A stretch of 16,032 bases of DNA from an uncultured Clostridia bacterium (GCA_934792465.1 CAKVOK010000066.1:1-16032), one strand, 5' to 3'. Counted from the first letter of the stretch, positions 7,689 to 14,734 are shown. Numbers and translations: made by a program. Notes: generated by a model from the sequence alone, not told the origin.

Positions 7689-8732
7689 TTACATCACCAC
7701 GTATTCAAGAATTTTTTCACTTGGCAAACCATAGCGTATTCCCTCTGCAACCGAGCAAATATTTTCGAGTTCAAGTTCTTCTTTATATAAATAAAGCATT
7801 ACGCTTGCTACGCTGTGCGGATTTTTTTTCACCTGTTCGCCGATTATTTTTATTATGGTTTTTCGCATTACCTTTTCAAGCAGCGCCACATCGTTTACCT
7901 TGAAATATGCCGCATACTTAGAAGCGGAAATTATTTCCTCCATTTCCTCGGAGGAATCTGCTTCCGCAAGCTTCTTTATCCTTTCGGGAGTCAGCTTCTT
8001 ATGCACCGGCAAAAGCAGTGCATATATATACTCGGCAGGCAGCTTGTAATATTTTTTGCACCTGTATATCCAAAGCACATTGAATATATCCGCTTCTCTG
8101 CCGACAAGCTCCGCAATCTTGTTTTCCTTTTTTCCCTTGTAGCATTTTTTCGCCGTTTCCCAAAGATTTTTAAAGTAGAATATATCGAGATTCGTTTCAA
8201 CCTCAAATATATCTATTGTTTTCTCTCGCCGCAAAAGCGCCGCAATTACTTTATGATATTTACTTTTTTCAATAATATTCATTACGTCCGATATATTCGC
8301 CGCTTCGGCAAGCTTCTTTACGTCAAAATCAAAAACCTTGCCGAGCTCCGGCGGTATATCATATATAAAGCTGTTGCCGGACGCATTTTCCTCAATGCAG
8401 TTTCGTATTACCTTTTTTAATATGTCTGTTTCATATTTACTCATTGCCGCAGATACAAACTTACGGTCATTTTTGTTGAGATACATACTGATTCTCATAT
8501 AGTCGTCAATATACCCGTATCTCAGTTTCTGCTCAAGTACATCTCTGTGGACTTCCTCCGCAGACACTTTAAGTTCATGCCCGTAAAGTGTTCTTGTTTG
8601 CAGCATCTTCACAGCGTCGGACACCCGTTCCAGCTTAGACATGGCTTCAAAATCTTTATATTTAAGAAGCTTTCCGCTAAGCGCATGGAGCTTTGCCACT
8701 ATGGCGCTGTATTTCAGCAAGCCGCTGTACAT
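7689..8732 (-). CDS. ntpC: V-type ATP synthase/ATPase subunit C (AC39/d-type central adaptor)
   Basis: Subunit C caps the K ring and connects it to the D/F axle. The 347-residue, mostly helical protein has the three-fold repeated AC39 helical architecture. The N-terminus (SGLLKYSAIVAKLHALSGKLL), the conserved IYRCKKYYKLPAEYI stretch (about 228-242) and the LYLYKEELELENI stretch near the end are typical. ATG 8732 has a strong GGAGGTGG site. It follows the small G/H-like gene and abuts subunit I. Placing C before I differs from the E. hirae order, where C follows E. Confidence 0.92.
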   Translation of the reverse strand: MYSGLLKYSAIVAKLHALSGKLLKYKDFEAMSKLERVSDAVKMLQTRTLYGHELKVSAEEVHRDVLEQKLRYGYIDDYMRISMYLNKNDRKFVSAAMSKYETDILKKVIRNCIEENASGNSFIYDIPPELGKVFDFDVKKLAEAANISDVMNIIEKSKYHKVIAALLRREKTIDIFEVETNLDIFYFKNLWETAKKCYKGKKENKIAELVGREADIFNVLWIYRCKKYYKLPAEYIYALLLPVHKKLTPERIKKLAEADSSEEMEEIISASKYAAYFKVNDVALLEKVMRKTIIKIIGEQVKKNPHSVASVMLYLYKEELELENICSVAEGIRYGLPSEKILEYVVM

Positions 8733-8760
8733 TCAACCACCTCCGAAGCCGTTTTATCCT

Positions 8761-9069
8761 TTATTCGAAAAGAGAAGCAAAAAGTTCATCCTCCCATTTC
8801 TGATGACGGCTTTCATAAAGCTCGTTAAGCCGTTTTTTTGCCTCCTCGGTATTCTTTTCAACCTCGGCGGTTTTTTCTTGCAGAATTTTTTCTTCTTCTT
8901 CCTTTATATCGGAAACTTTCTTATCCATTTTTTCATACAGTTCTTTTTTTGCCGCTTCCGCCTGTTCCTCTATTTCGGATTTTTTCCTTAATTTTTCCTC
9001 ATCCGCAGCCTTTGAAGCAATTTGCGCCTCCTTTTCAAGCTGAATTACTTTTTCAATAAGATTTTCCAT
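8761..9069 (-). CDS. V-type ATPase G/H-type peripheral-stalk subunit (small coiled-coil protein)
   Basis: This 102-residue protein is almost entirely charged helix. Its heptad-like pattern rich in Lys, Glu and Ala runs from about residue 3 to 90, with no membrane segment. This and its position as first gene of the ATPase block fit the small stalk partner of subunit E (NtpF in E. hirae, AhaH/AtpG in archaea and Thermus). Sequence alone cannot prove the assignment because such coiled coils diverge quickly. The start at 9069 is chosen because AGAAAGG lies 11 nt upstream. The in-frame ATG at 9078 is only 2 nt from that site. It lies 30 nt after the UPF0210 stop. Confidence 0.8.
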   Translation of the reverse strand: MENLIEKVIQLEKEAQIASKAADEEKLRKKSEIEEQAEAAKKELYEKMDKKVSDIKEEEEKILQEKTAEVEKNTEEAKKRLNELYESRHQKWEDELFASLFE

Positions 9070-9099
9070 AATTCTCATAGCCTTTCTGCTGATAAAGCA

Positions 9100-10458
9100 T
9101 TAATTTTTCAGACTGTTTATCGGTGCCGGGATTCTTCCTCCCCTTGCAATGAACTCGGCACTGCCGAATTTATTCACGCTCATTACGGGTCCGCTTCCGA
9201 GCAGTCCGCCGAAATCAACGATGTCGCCGACCTTTTTGCCCGGTGCCGGTATAATTCTTACCGCCGTTGTTTTCGTATTAATCATTCCTATTGCCGCCTC
9301 GTCCGCTATTATTGCGGATATTGTCTGCGCCGCAGTATCTCCCGGAACAACTATCATATCCAGTCCCACAGAGCATACGCACGTCATGGCTTCAAGCTTT
9401 TCTATGCTGAGTGCTCCGCACATAGCCGCATCTATCATACCGGCATCCTCGCTGACCGGTATAAACGCACCCGAAAGTCCGCCGACATACGAGCTCGCCA
9501 TAACTCCGCCTTTTTTAACTGCGTCGTTAAGCAGCGCAAGTGCCGCCGTCGTACCGTGTGTACCGCACTTTTCAAGACCCATTTCTTCCAATATATGCGC
9601 CACGCTGTCGCCTATCGCCGGGGTCGGCGCAAGCGACAAATCGACTATGCCGAACGGCACGCCGAGTCTTTTCGACGCTTCCGAAGCGACAAGCTGACCC
9701 ATCCTTGTTATCTTGAACGCTGTTTTCTTTATCGTTTCGGCAACCTGACCGAAATCCGCATCTTTACCGAGTTTTTTAAGTGCGCTGTGTACAACTCCCG
9801 GACCGCTTACACCTACGTTTATTACACATTCCGGTTCTCCTGCGCCCAAAAACGCACCCGCCATAAACGGATTGTCCTCCACGGCGTTGCAGAATACAAC
9901 AAGCTTTGCACAAGCCATTGCGCCGTTATCCTTTGTCTTTTCGGCACATTCTTTCACTATCTCGCCCATACGGCGCACCGCATCCATATTTATTCCGGCA
10001 CGTGTAGAGCCGATATTCACGGACGAACAAAGCTTCGTAGTTTCCGAAAGCGCCTGCGGTATCGAATTTATCAGCCTTATATCGCTTTGTGAATAGCCTT
10101 TTTGCACAAGCGCCGTATATCCGCCTATGAAATTAACTCCAACATCGTTTGCGGCTTTCTCCAGTGCTGCGGCAACCTTTACGGGGTCGCCCTTCGATGC
10201 CGCAACAACCTGGGAAATCGGCGTCACGCTTATTCTCTTATGTATTATGGGTATTCCGTATTCTTTTTCTATCGCTTCGCCCGTTTTAACAAGGTCTTTG
10301 GCTTTTGTTGTTATTTTGTCGTATACCTTTTCCGCAACCCTGTCAATATCCTCGCCGGCACAGTCTGCGAGCGATATTCCCATTGTTATTGTTCTTATAT
10401 CAAGATGTTCATCGGAAATCATATGTATGGTTTCCATTATTTCACGGCTGTTTATCAT
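9100..10458 (-). CDS. UPF0210 (DUF711/'PFL family') protein of unknown function
   Basis: This 452-residue protein belongs to UPF0210/DUF711 (Pfam PF05167). The family is widespread in Firmicutes and archaea and has no assigned activity; the 'PFL' label should not be read as pyruvate formate-lyase activity. Diagnostic stretches are the N-terminal ETIHMISDEHLDIRTITMGI (residues 8-27), the GVSGPGVV loop (about 223-230), LAPTPAIGDSVAHILEEMG, and the C-terminal half with GLDMIVVPGDT. No signal or membrane segment is seen. The start at 10458 is preferred over 10470 because GGAG sits 6 nt upstream and the resulting length is the family norm. It follows the ACT-domain gene by 28 nt, a pairing found in many genomes, and precedes the ATPase genes by 30 nt. 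Confidence 0.9.
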   Translation of the reverse strand: MINSREIMETIHMISDEHLDIRTITMGISLADCAGEDIDRVAEKVYDKITTKAKDLVKTGEAIEKEYGIPIIHKRISVTPISQVVAASKGDPVKVAAALEKAANDVGVNFIGGYTALVQKGYSQSDIRLINSIPQALSETTKLCSSVNIGSTRAGINMDAVRRMGEIVKECAEKTKDNGAMACAKLVVFCNAVEDNPFMAGAFLGAGEPECVINVGVSGPGVVHSALKKLGKDADFGQVAETIKKTAFKITRMGQLVASEASKRLGVPFGIVDLSLAPTPAIGDSVAHILEEMGLEKCGTHGTTAALALLNDAVKKGGVMASSYVGGLSGAFIPVSEDAGMIDAAMCGALSIEKLEAMTCVCSVGLDMIVVPGDTAAQTISAIIADEAAIGMINTKTTAVRIIPAPGKKVGDIVDFGGLLGSGPVMSVNKFGSAEFIARGGRIPAPINSLKN

Positions 10459-10486
10459 GTTATTCTCCATTCAAACTATCTTTGTT

Positions 10487-10756
10487 TTATATTCTATGCA
10501 TGGATTTAAATATTTTGTCATGCTGAATTTTTATTTCAACACCTATTGTATCTCCCGCCTTTTCCAATTCGTCGGAAATTACGGAAATATCCTTTTCGGC
10601 TGCGCTCAAATCCACAAGCATAACCATCGTGAATATATCCTCCATAATCGTTTGCGAAATATCGAGTATATTTATTTTGTTCTCCGCAAGATATCCGCTA
10701 ACCTTCGCTATTATCCCTATCGTATCTCTGCCGATGACAGTAAGTACTGCTTTCAT
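10487..10756 (-). CDS. ACT-domain protein, UPF0237 family
   Basis: This 89-residue protein is one ACT domain plus a short C-terminal extension, the UPF0237 form. ACT domains bind small ligands, often amino acids, and regulate partner proteins; the ligand here is unknown. The start MKAVLTVIGRDTIGIIAKVS carries the canonical first strand and the glycine-containing turn, followed by the NILDISQTIMEDIF dimer-interface strand. ATG 10756 is chosen because AGGAGAAG lies just upstream; an in-frame start 39 nt earlier lacks a site and would add a non-homologous tail. It is the first gene of the operon and a natural regulator of the adjacent UPF0210 protein (inference from gene pairing). Confidence 0.9.
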   Translation of the reverse strand: MKAVLTVIGRDTIGIIAKVSGYLAENKINILDISQTIMEDIFTMVMLVDLSAAEKDISVISDELEKAGDTIGVEIKIQHDKIFKSMHRI

Positions 10757-10797
10757 ATTTCTTCTCCTATTCTTAATATGTAATTTCTCGCCCATTT

Positions 10798-10825
10798 ATA
10801 ATACAATATTCTACTACTTTTGCAA
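10798..10825 (-). promoter_or_regulatory. Candidate sigma-A promoter of the ACT-UPF0210-V-ATPase operon
   Basis: On the minus strand TTGCAA (10825-10820), a 16-nt spacer and TATTAT (10803-10798) match sigma-A elements at 4 and 5 of 6 positions. It lies about 40 nt upstream of the first gene. TATAAA three bases further downstream is an overlapping alternative -10 with a longer spacer. No operator or riboswitch is visible between it and the gene. Confidence 0.5.
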
Positions 10826-11070
10826 GTTAAAATCCATAGCTTTTTTGTATAAAAATCACAGGTAAAACCACGTGCATTTATGCAACGTAAACAATTTTTC
10901 GGCGTGTTGCTAAGACTCCGCAAAGAAACCGATACATTTTTTTAATATTACCTGTTTTTCTTGAAATTGTAATGAACAAATCGTGTTCGGCAGGAATTAA
11001 AAAAGGTCAAGCCAAAACCCCAAATATGAGTAACACATTTTTTTAAAATGAATATTATGTTATTGTGGAT
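10826..11070. other. Intergenic region with weak inverted repeats, no recognised gene
   Basis: This is most of the 361-nt gap between the minus-strand ATPase operon and the plus-strand miniprotein gene. It holds a distant inverted repeat (CAGGTAA 10859-10865 with TTACCTG 10948-10954) and a short hairpin near 10870-10888 (TGCA/TGCA around TTTA). A 21-codon plus-strand frame starting at 10880 reads like the beginning of a helix-turn-helix protein (residues FGVLLRLRKE) but has no ribosome site and stops at once. I see no RNA gene. The plus-strand promoter of the miniprotein must lie near its right end. Confidence 0.4.
11030..11058 (+). promoter_or_regulatory. Weak candidate promoter of the miniprotein gene
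   Basis: GTAACA (11030-11035), a 17-nt spacer and TATTAT (11053-11058) match sigma-A elements at 4 and 5 of 6 positions. It would give a leader of about 55 nt. I looked for sigma-E, -F, -G and -K patterns here and found none at proper spacing, so control by a sporulation factor is not supported by sequence. Confidence 0.3.
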
Positions 11071-11117
11071 AGCTTAAAAAGCTCCTACATCAAAAAATTT
11101 TTTAGGAGGTACATTTT

Positions 11118-11210
11118 ATGTGCTGTTTCAATGATATTTTAGGCGATGACAACGGTATCTTGTGGATAATCCTTATAATCGTTCTGATTTGCTGCTGCTG
11201 CAACGACTGA
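11118..11210 (+). CDS. Small Cys-rich single-span membrane protein (30 aa), function unknown
   Basis: This is a 30-residue frame with a strong ribosome site, AGGAGGT, 7 nt before the ATG. The product starts MCCFND, has an acidic-polar linker (LGDDNG), then a hydrophobic stretch of about 11 residues (ILWIILIIVLI, 14-24) and ends CCCCND. Cysteines therefore flank the hydrophobic segment on both sides (C2, C3; C25-C28). I do not recognise a named family. It recalls the very small hydrophobic proteins common in sporulating Firmicutes, such as YjcZ-type ones, but without their motif. A strong start signal, a hydrophobic core placed like a membrane segment, and a terminator right after it argue for a real gene. 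A metal-binding, thiol-linked or acylated membrane peptide are all possible. Confidence 0.65.
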   Translation: MCCFNDILGDDNGILWIILIIVLICCCCND

Positions 11211-11239
11211 TAGGTTTCGGAGCAAAGCAACTGAATAGC

Positions 11240-11258
11240 GGGGCGGCTTAAGCGCCCC
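11240..11258 (+). other. GC-rich hairpin after the miniprotein gene
   Basis: GGGGCG (11240-11245) pairs with CGCCCC (11253-11258) around a 7-nt loop, 30 nt after the miniprotein stop. It is followed by a purine-rich stretch, not U's, so it is not a terminator by itself; it may stabilise the 3' end of the transcript ahead of the terminator at 11271. Confidence 0.5.
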
Positions 11259-11270
11259 CGAAAAGGAAAA

Positions 11271-11297
11271 AGGACCTCTCGAACGGGGTTCTTTTTT
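11271..11297 (+). terminator. Intrinsic terminator of the miniprotein transcript
   Basis: AGGACCTC (11271-11278) pairs with GGGGTTCT (11285-11292), with two G-U pairs, around the loop TCGAAC. A T-run (11292-11297) follows. It lies 60 nt beyond the miniprotein stop and makes that gene a short monocistronic unit. Confidence 0.75.
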
Positions 11298-11325
11298 CAT
11301 TCCTTGTTATCTATAATACGCAAAA

Positions 11326-11362
11326 GGAGTTGCGGCAAAACGTTTCGTTTTGCTGCAACTCC
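11326..11362 (-). terminator. Long hairpin at the end of dpaAB, probable terminator
   Basis: A 17-bp stem (11326-11342 with 11346-11362) with a 3-nt loop lies 20 nt beyond the dpaB stop. On the minus strand the stem has one mismatch and is followed by only CTTTTGCG, a short U-run. On the plus strand the stem is fully paired (one G-U) but followed by ACATGCTTTT. It probably ends dpaAB transcription and may also block read-through from the left. Confidence 0.6.
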
Positions 11363-11382
11363 ACATGCTTTTAAGCAACTCT

Positions 11383-11973
11383 TCAGACCTTCGGCGGCAG
11401 CAGAATCGGCTGAATCTGCACACCGTCGAGCGCAAGCTTCAAGGTATCGGTAATCTTTGTAAAGTCAGCTATCATGGAGGTTGTTTTCTTTATCGGGTCG
11501 TCTTGCCCGAACGGAACAAAATATATATTTTTGCGGTTTAAAAGCTCTCCTATGTTTCGTGCGCTTCCGCTCAAAGCGTCATTCGTTGCCGGAGCAAGCA
11601 CTACCGGCCTGTTGTTGCGCAGGTGAGCCTTAACCGCCATTGTAACGCAGGAATCGGTTATTGAACCGGCTATCTTTGCCATGGTGTTTCCGGTACAAGG
11701 TGCGACAACAAGTGCGTCAAGAAGCTTTTTGGGTCCTATAGGCTCGGCGTCTTTCACTGTGCATATTACTTTTTCGCCGGTAAGCGACGTTAGTTTTTCT
11801 GTGAAATGAGCGCAGCTGCCGAAGCGTGTATCCGTCGAGCAGGATATTTCGGACATTATCGGTATCACCTTAGCTCCGCACGAAATGAGCGAGCTTATTT
11901 CATCAGTAGCCTTTTCCATGGTACAGAACGAACCCGTTACCGCAAAGCCTATACGAAGCATATTAAGTTCCAC
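11383..11973 (-). CDS. dpaB: Dipicolinate synthase subunit B (flavoprotein-like)
   Basis: With DpaA this makes dipicolinic acid from dihydrodipicolinate in the mother cell during sporulation; DPA-calcium then fills the spore core. The protein belongs to the flavoprotein (PF02441-like) fold. It begins with RIGFAVTGSFCT, with TRFG and ALVVAPCTGNTMAKIAGSITD in the middle, and has NNRPVVLAPATNDALSG and VPFGQDDPIKKTTSM in the C-terminal half, all as in Bacillus SpoVFB. GTG at 11973 is preferred: GAAGG lies 8-9 nt upstream and the 196-residue product aligns with SpoVFB at the N-terminus. GTG 11982 and ATG 11961 are alternatives. The gene begins 1 nt after the dpaA stop, so translation is probably coupled. 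Confidence 0.95.
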   Translation of the reverse strand: MELNMLRIGFAVTGSFCTMEKATDEISSLISCGAKVIPIMSEISCSTDTRFGSCAHFTEKLTSLTGEKVICTVKDAEPIGPKKLLDALVVAPCTGNTMAKIAGSITDSCVTMAVKAHLRNNRPVVLAPATNDALSGSARNIGELLNRKNIYFVPFGQDDPIKKTTSMIADFTKITDTLKLALDGVQIQPILLPPKV

Positions 11974-11974
11974 G

Positions 11975-12772
11975 CTATACACCTTCTTTCAAAATATTTT
12001 CAATTGTAAGACCGTATATTTCACCTGCCGTAAGAGGAGAAAATCTGCCGGGAAGCGAACCGCCGTCTATGACTTCTATCCCGTATTTCTCGGCGCAGTC
12101 AAGGCATACTCCTCCCGGTTTTGAGGCAAGCTCTATTATAACTGACCCCGGTTTCAGTCTGCTTATTACACGTTCATCTATCACGGTATGCGGTATTGTG
12201 TTAAAAATAATATCGCAGCTTTCCGCAATATTCGAGATTTCATCGGTAAAAATAAAATTATACCCCAGCGCACTGCAAAATGCGGCGTCGCTCGATTTCC
12301 GCATACTGCAGGTTATTCCGCAGCCGAATACCGAGAGCCTGTGCGCAAGGAGTTTTCCTATTCTTCCGAAGCCGCATATAAGAATGTTTGAGCCGTATAT
12401 GCTGAACCTTGTGTTTTGGACGGCGAGCATAACCGCTCCCTCCGCCGTAATAGCCGCATTGAGCATGGCAAAATCCTCTCTTTGCAGCACATCGGCGCAT
12501 TTGTGTCCGGCATAGCACGGAAGTCTGCCGCCTATGACGGGTACGTCCTCCGGCATAAGCTTTACAAGGTCGGTATACGATATATTGCAGCCGCTGCCCA
12601 ATATTCTGCCGTATTCATCAACGGACACAACGCCTAAAATCACTGCGTCTGCGTCCTTTAACATATACATATCGCCCGGAGATTTTACAAAGCATATTTC
12701 AAACCCCGATTTTTCCAGATATTTTGCGGCGTTTTCGCAGCGCATATCGCCGCCGATAAATGCAAGCTTCAT
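11975..12772 (-). CDS. dpaA: Dipicolinate synthase subunit A
   Basis: This is the NAD(P)-binding partner of DpaB in dipicolinate synthase. The 265-residue protein has an N-terminal domain starting MKLAFIGGDMRCENAAKYL (GGD-R motif of the family) and a central Rossmann dinucleotide site, ILICGFGRIGKLLAHRL (GxGxxG). These are followed by DIIFNTIPHTVID, VIIELASKPGG and a C-terminal LTAGEIYGLTIENIL, all characteristic of SpoVFA. The start at 12772 is chosen because AAAGGTGG lies 8 nt upstream; a GTG four codons earlier overlaps that site. A sigma-K-type promoter match lies 23 nt upstream of the start, consistent with mother-cell expression known for spoVF in Bacillus. Confidence 0.95.
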   Translation of the reverse strand: MKLAFIGGDMRCENAAKYLEKSGFEICFVKSPGDMYMLKDADAVILGVVSVDEYGRILGSGCNISYTDLVKLMPEDVPVIGGRLPCYAGHKCADVLQREDFAMLNAAITAEGAVMLAVQNTRFSIYGSNILICGFGRIGKLLAHRLSVFGCGITCSMRKSSDAAFCSALGYNFIFTDEISNIAESCDIIFNTIPHTVIDERVISRLKPGSVIIELASKPGGVCLDCAEKYGIEVIDGGSLPGRFSPLTAGEIYGLTIENILKEGV

Positions 12773-12794
12773 CTTACATGCCACCTTTCCGTAC

Positions 12795-12822
12795 TATAAT
12801 ATGACAAATATATTATTTTGTT
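12795..12822 (-). promoter_or_regulatory. Sigma-K-like promoter of dpaAB
   Basis: On the minus strand AACA (12822-12819) is followed, 16 nt after its AC, by CATATTATA (12803-12795). This fits the sigma-K pattern mACm, 16-17 nt, CATAnnnTA. In Bacillus subtilis the spoVF operon is transcribed by sigma-K, which supports the call. The region is AT-rich, so the -10 match alone carries limited weight. Confidence 0.6.
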
Positions 12823-12841
12823 ACAAATTAACTTTTAACGA

Positions 12842-12869
12842 AACACTCACGAGGATTCCGCATATAATA
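12842..12869 (+). promoter_or_regulatory. Sigma-K-like promoter of the asparagine synthetase gene
   Basis: AACA (12842-12845) is followed, 16 nt after its AC, by CATATAATA (12861-12869), again the sigma-K pattern. It would give a leader of about 37 nt before the ATG at 12912. The same bases contain TATAAT (12863-12868), but no sigma-A -35 lies 16-18 nt upstream. The -35 window has several AC dinucleotides, so chance spacing is possible. Confidence 0.45.
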
Positions 12870-12911
12870 TTGAAGAAAATATACAAAATTATTGGAAAGG
12901 TTGAAAAATAT

Positions 12912-14726
12912 ATGTGTTCTATCTGCGGAGTAGTGGATTTTGAAAACAAAGAGAATACATTTTTGCCCGACGGTATGGGCGAATGTATGAAACACAGAGG
13001 TCCTGACGATACGGGAATATTTTTTGCGCCCGGTGCGGCACTGCATCACAACAGACTTTCCGTTATGGATACGGAAAACGGCGCACAGCCCATGAAAGCG
13101 TCGTTCGGCGGAAAAACAGCGGTAATCGTATACAACGGCGAAATTTACAACACAGACGAGCTGAAAACGGAGCTTGAAAAGTTCGGTATCGAGTTCCAAA
13201 CAAGCTGTGACACGGAGGTTGTTTTGTATGCGTATCTTGTGTGGGGCGAGGACTGCCCGTCGCATCTGAACGGCATTTTTGCATTTTGCGTATATGACGA
13301 TGACAAGGTGTTTTTCTGCCGTGACAGATTCGGCATAAAGCCTTTTTTCTATTCGGTATTAAACACCACCTTTGTTTTCGGTTCGGAAATAAAATCCTTG
13401 CTGAAACACCCGAAAATAGAACCGATACTCGACAAAACAGGGCTTTGGCAGCTGCTTTTCATGTCGCCGGCAAGCATAGGCGGCAGCGGCATATTCCGGG
13501 ATATTCTCGAGCTCAAGCCGGGATATTGCGGCACATTCGGCAAAGAGGGAATACACCTGAAACGTTATTGGAAGCTGAAAGCGCATGAATTCGGCGAAAG
13601 CCGCGACGATGCCGTCGAACATACAAAATATCTCTTGAAAGACGCTATCCGCCGACAGCTGAAAAGCGATGTTCCTCTCTGCACGTTTCTTTCCGGCGGA
13701 CTCGATTCTTCCGTCATTACCGCCGTTTCCTCCGAATATATGCATGAACATAACCGCACGCTAAGCACATATTCTTTTGAATACGAGGGCAACAAGGAGA
13801 ATTTCAAAAGCACGCTGTTTCAGCCGCAGGGCGATGACGAATACGCTGTATACCTTGCCGATTTTCTGAAAACCGACCATACGGTGCTTACCGCTCCGAC
13901 GGAGGAAGTCGCAAAATGCCTTATCGACGCCACGGACGCAAGAGATTTTCCCGGTCAGGCGGATATAGATTCGTCATTGCTCTATTTCTGCCGTCTTGTG
14001 AAAATGCGCCACACCGTTGCGCTTTCCGGCGAATGTGCCGACGAGATTTTCGGCGGTTATCCGTGGTTCTACCGTCCCGAAATGCTGTATCGTGATTTCT
14101 TCCCGTGGATTCATGAGCCCATGGCGCGTGCCTCTCTATTTGATGATGATATTGTGCGGAGTGCGGACGGAATGGAATTTATGCGTGAAGTATACAAAAA
14201 AAGTTTAAGCGACTGCGATATGCTCGATTCGGACAGCGAAACCATGAAGCATTCGAGGGTAGCGACAAGACTTTCGGTGGATTATTTCATGACATCTCTT
14301 CTCGAACGAAAGGACAGATGCAGCATGGCGAGCGGTCTGGAGGTGCGTGTGCCTTTTGCCGACCACAGAATCTTAGAATACGTATACAACGTGCCGTGGG
14401 AGATTAAATTTGAGGATAACGTGGAAAAAGCGCTGCTCCGAAATGCTATGGCGGAATATCTGCCCGACAAGATTTTGCACCGCAAAAAAAGCCCGTATCC
14501 GAAAACGCACAATCCGGCATACGAAAAAGCCGTTTTGAATATGCTGAAAGAACGCATCGAAAAGGGCGGAATTTTAAGCCGGATTTTAAAATGCGATACG
14601 CTTAAGTCGTATCTCGAACACGATAATACTACATGGTTCGGTCAGCTGATGGGTAAACCGCAGCTCATAGCATGGCTCGTGCAGTTCGATTATTTCTTTG
14701 AAAAATACAACGTAATTCTCGTATAG
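12912..14726 (+). CDS. asnB: Asparagine synthase, glutamine-hydrolysing (class II amidotransferase)
   Basis: This enzyme makes asparagine from aspartate, ATP and glutamine. The 604 residues comprise an N-terminal class II glutaminase domain (about 2-190) and a C-terminal ATP-pyrophosphatase/synthetase domain (about 225-590). Cys2 (MCSICG) is the glutaminase nucleophile; HRGPDD (28-33), NGEIYN (75-80) and SCDTEV (98-103) form the glutamine pocket. SGGLDSS (261-267) is the PP-loop. ATG 12912 is required to put Cys at position 2; the upstream in-frame extension would bury it. The ribosome site GGAAAGG is 11 nt upstream. Divergent from dpaAB with a sporulation-type promoter match, it may be functionally like B. 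subtilis AsnO, which is needed for normal sporulation (inference). A terminator follows. Confidence 0.95.
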   Translation: MCSICGVVDFENKENTFLPDGMGECMKHRGPDDTGIFFAPGAALHHNRLSVMDTENGAQPMKASFGGKTAVIVYNGEIYNTDELKTELEKFGIEFQTSCDTEVVLYAYLVWGEDCPSHLNGIFAFCVYDDDKVFFCRDRFGIKPFFYSVLNTTFVFGSEIKSLLKHPKIEPILDKTGLWQLLFMSPASIGGSGIFRDILELKPGYCGTFGKEGIHLKRYWKLKAHEFGESRDDAVEHTKYLLKDAIRRQLKSDVPLCTFLSGGLDSSVITAVSSEYMHEHNRTLSTYSFEYEGNKENFKSTLFQPQGDDEYAVYLADFLKTDHTVLTAPTEEVAKCLIDATDARDFPGQADIDSSLLYFCRLVKMRHTVALSGECADEIFGGYPWFYRPEMLYRDFFPWIHEPMARASLFDDDIVRSADGMEFMREVYKKSLSDCDMLDSDSETMKHSRVATRLSVDYFMTSLLERKDRCSMASGLEVRVPFADHRILEYVYNVPWEIKFEDNVEKALLRNAMAEYLPDKILHRKKSPYPKTHNPAYEKAVLNMLKERIEKGGILSRILKCDTLKSYLEHDNTTWFGQLMGKPQLIAWLVQFDYFFEKYNVILV

Positions 14727-14734
14727 CTCAACAT

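Noticed and set aside
9022..10092. 356-codon plus-strand frame opposite the UPF0210 gene
   Set aside because: Shadow frame with biased Tyr/Arg/His/Cys composition and no start signal; the opposite strand encodes a recognised family.
10880..10945. 21-codon plus-strand frame resembling the N-terminus of a helix-turn-helix regulator
   Set aside because: No ribosome site, stops immediately, and no further frame continues the similarity; probably chance or at most an unrecognisable remnant.
11049..11076. TGAATA and GATAGCTTA upstream of the miniprotein as a sporulation-sigma promoter
   Set aside because: Spacing between possible -35 and -10 elements does not fit sigma-E, -G or -K, and the -10 lacks its first C.
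12534..12911. Long in-frame extension upstream of the asparagine synthetase start
   Set aside because: It overlaps dpaA on the other strand and would bury the catalytic Cys2; the real start is 12912.
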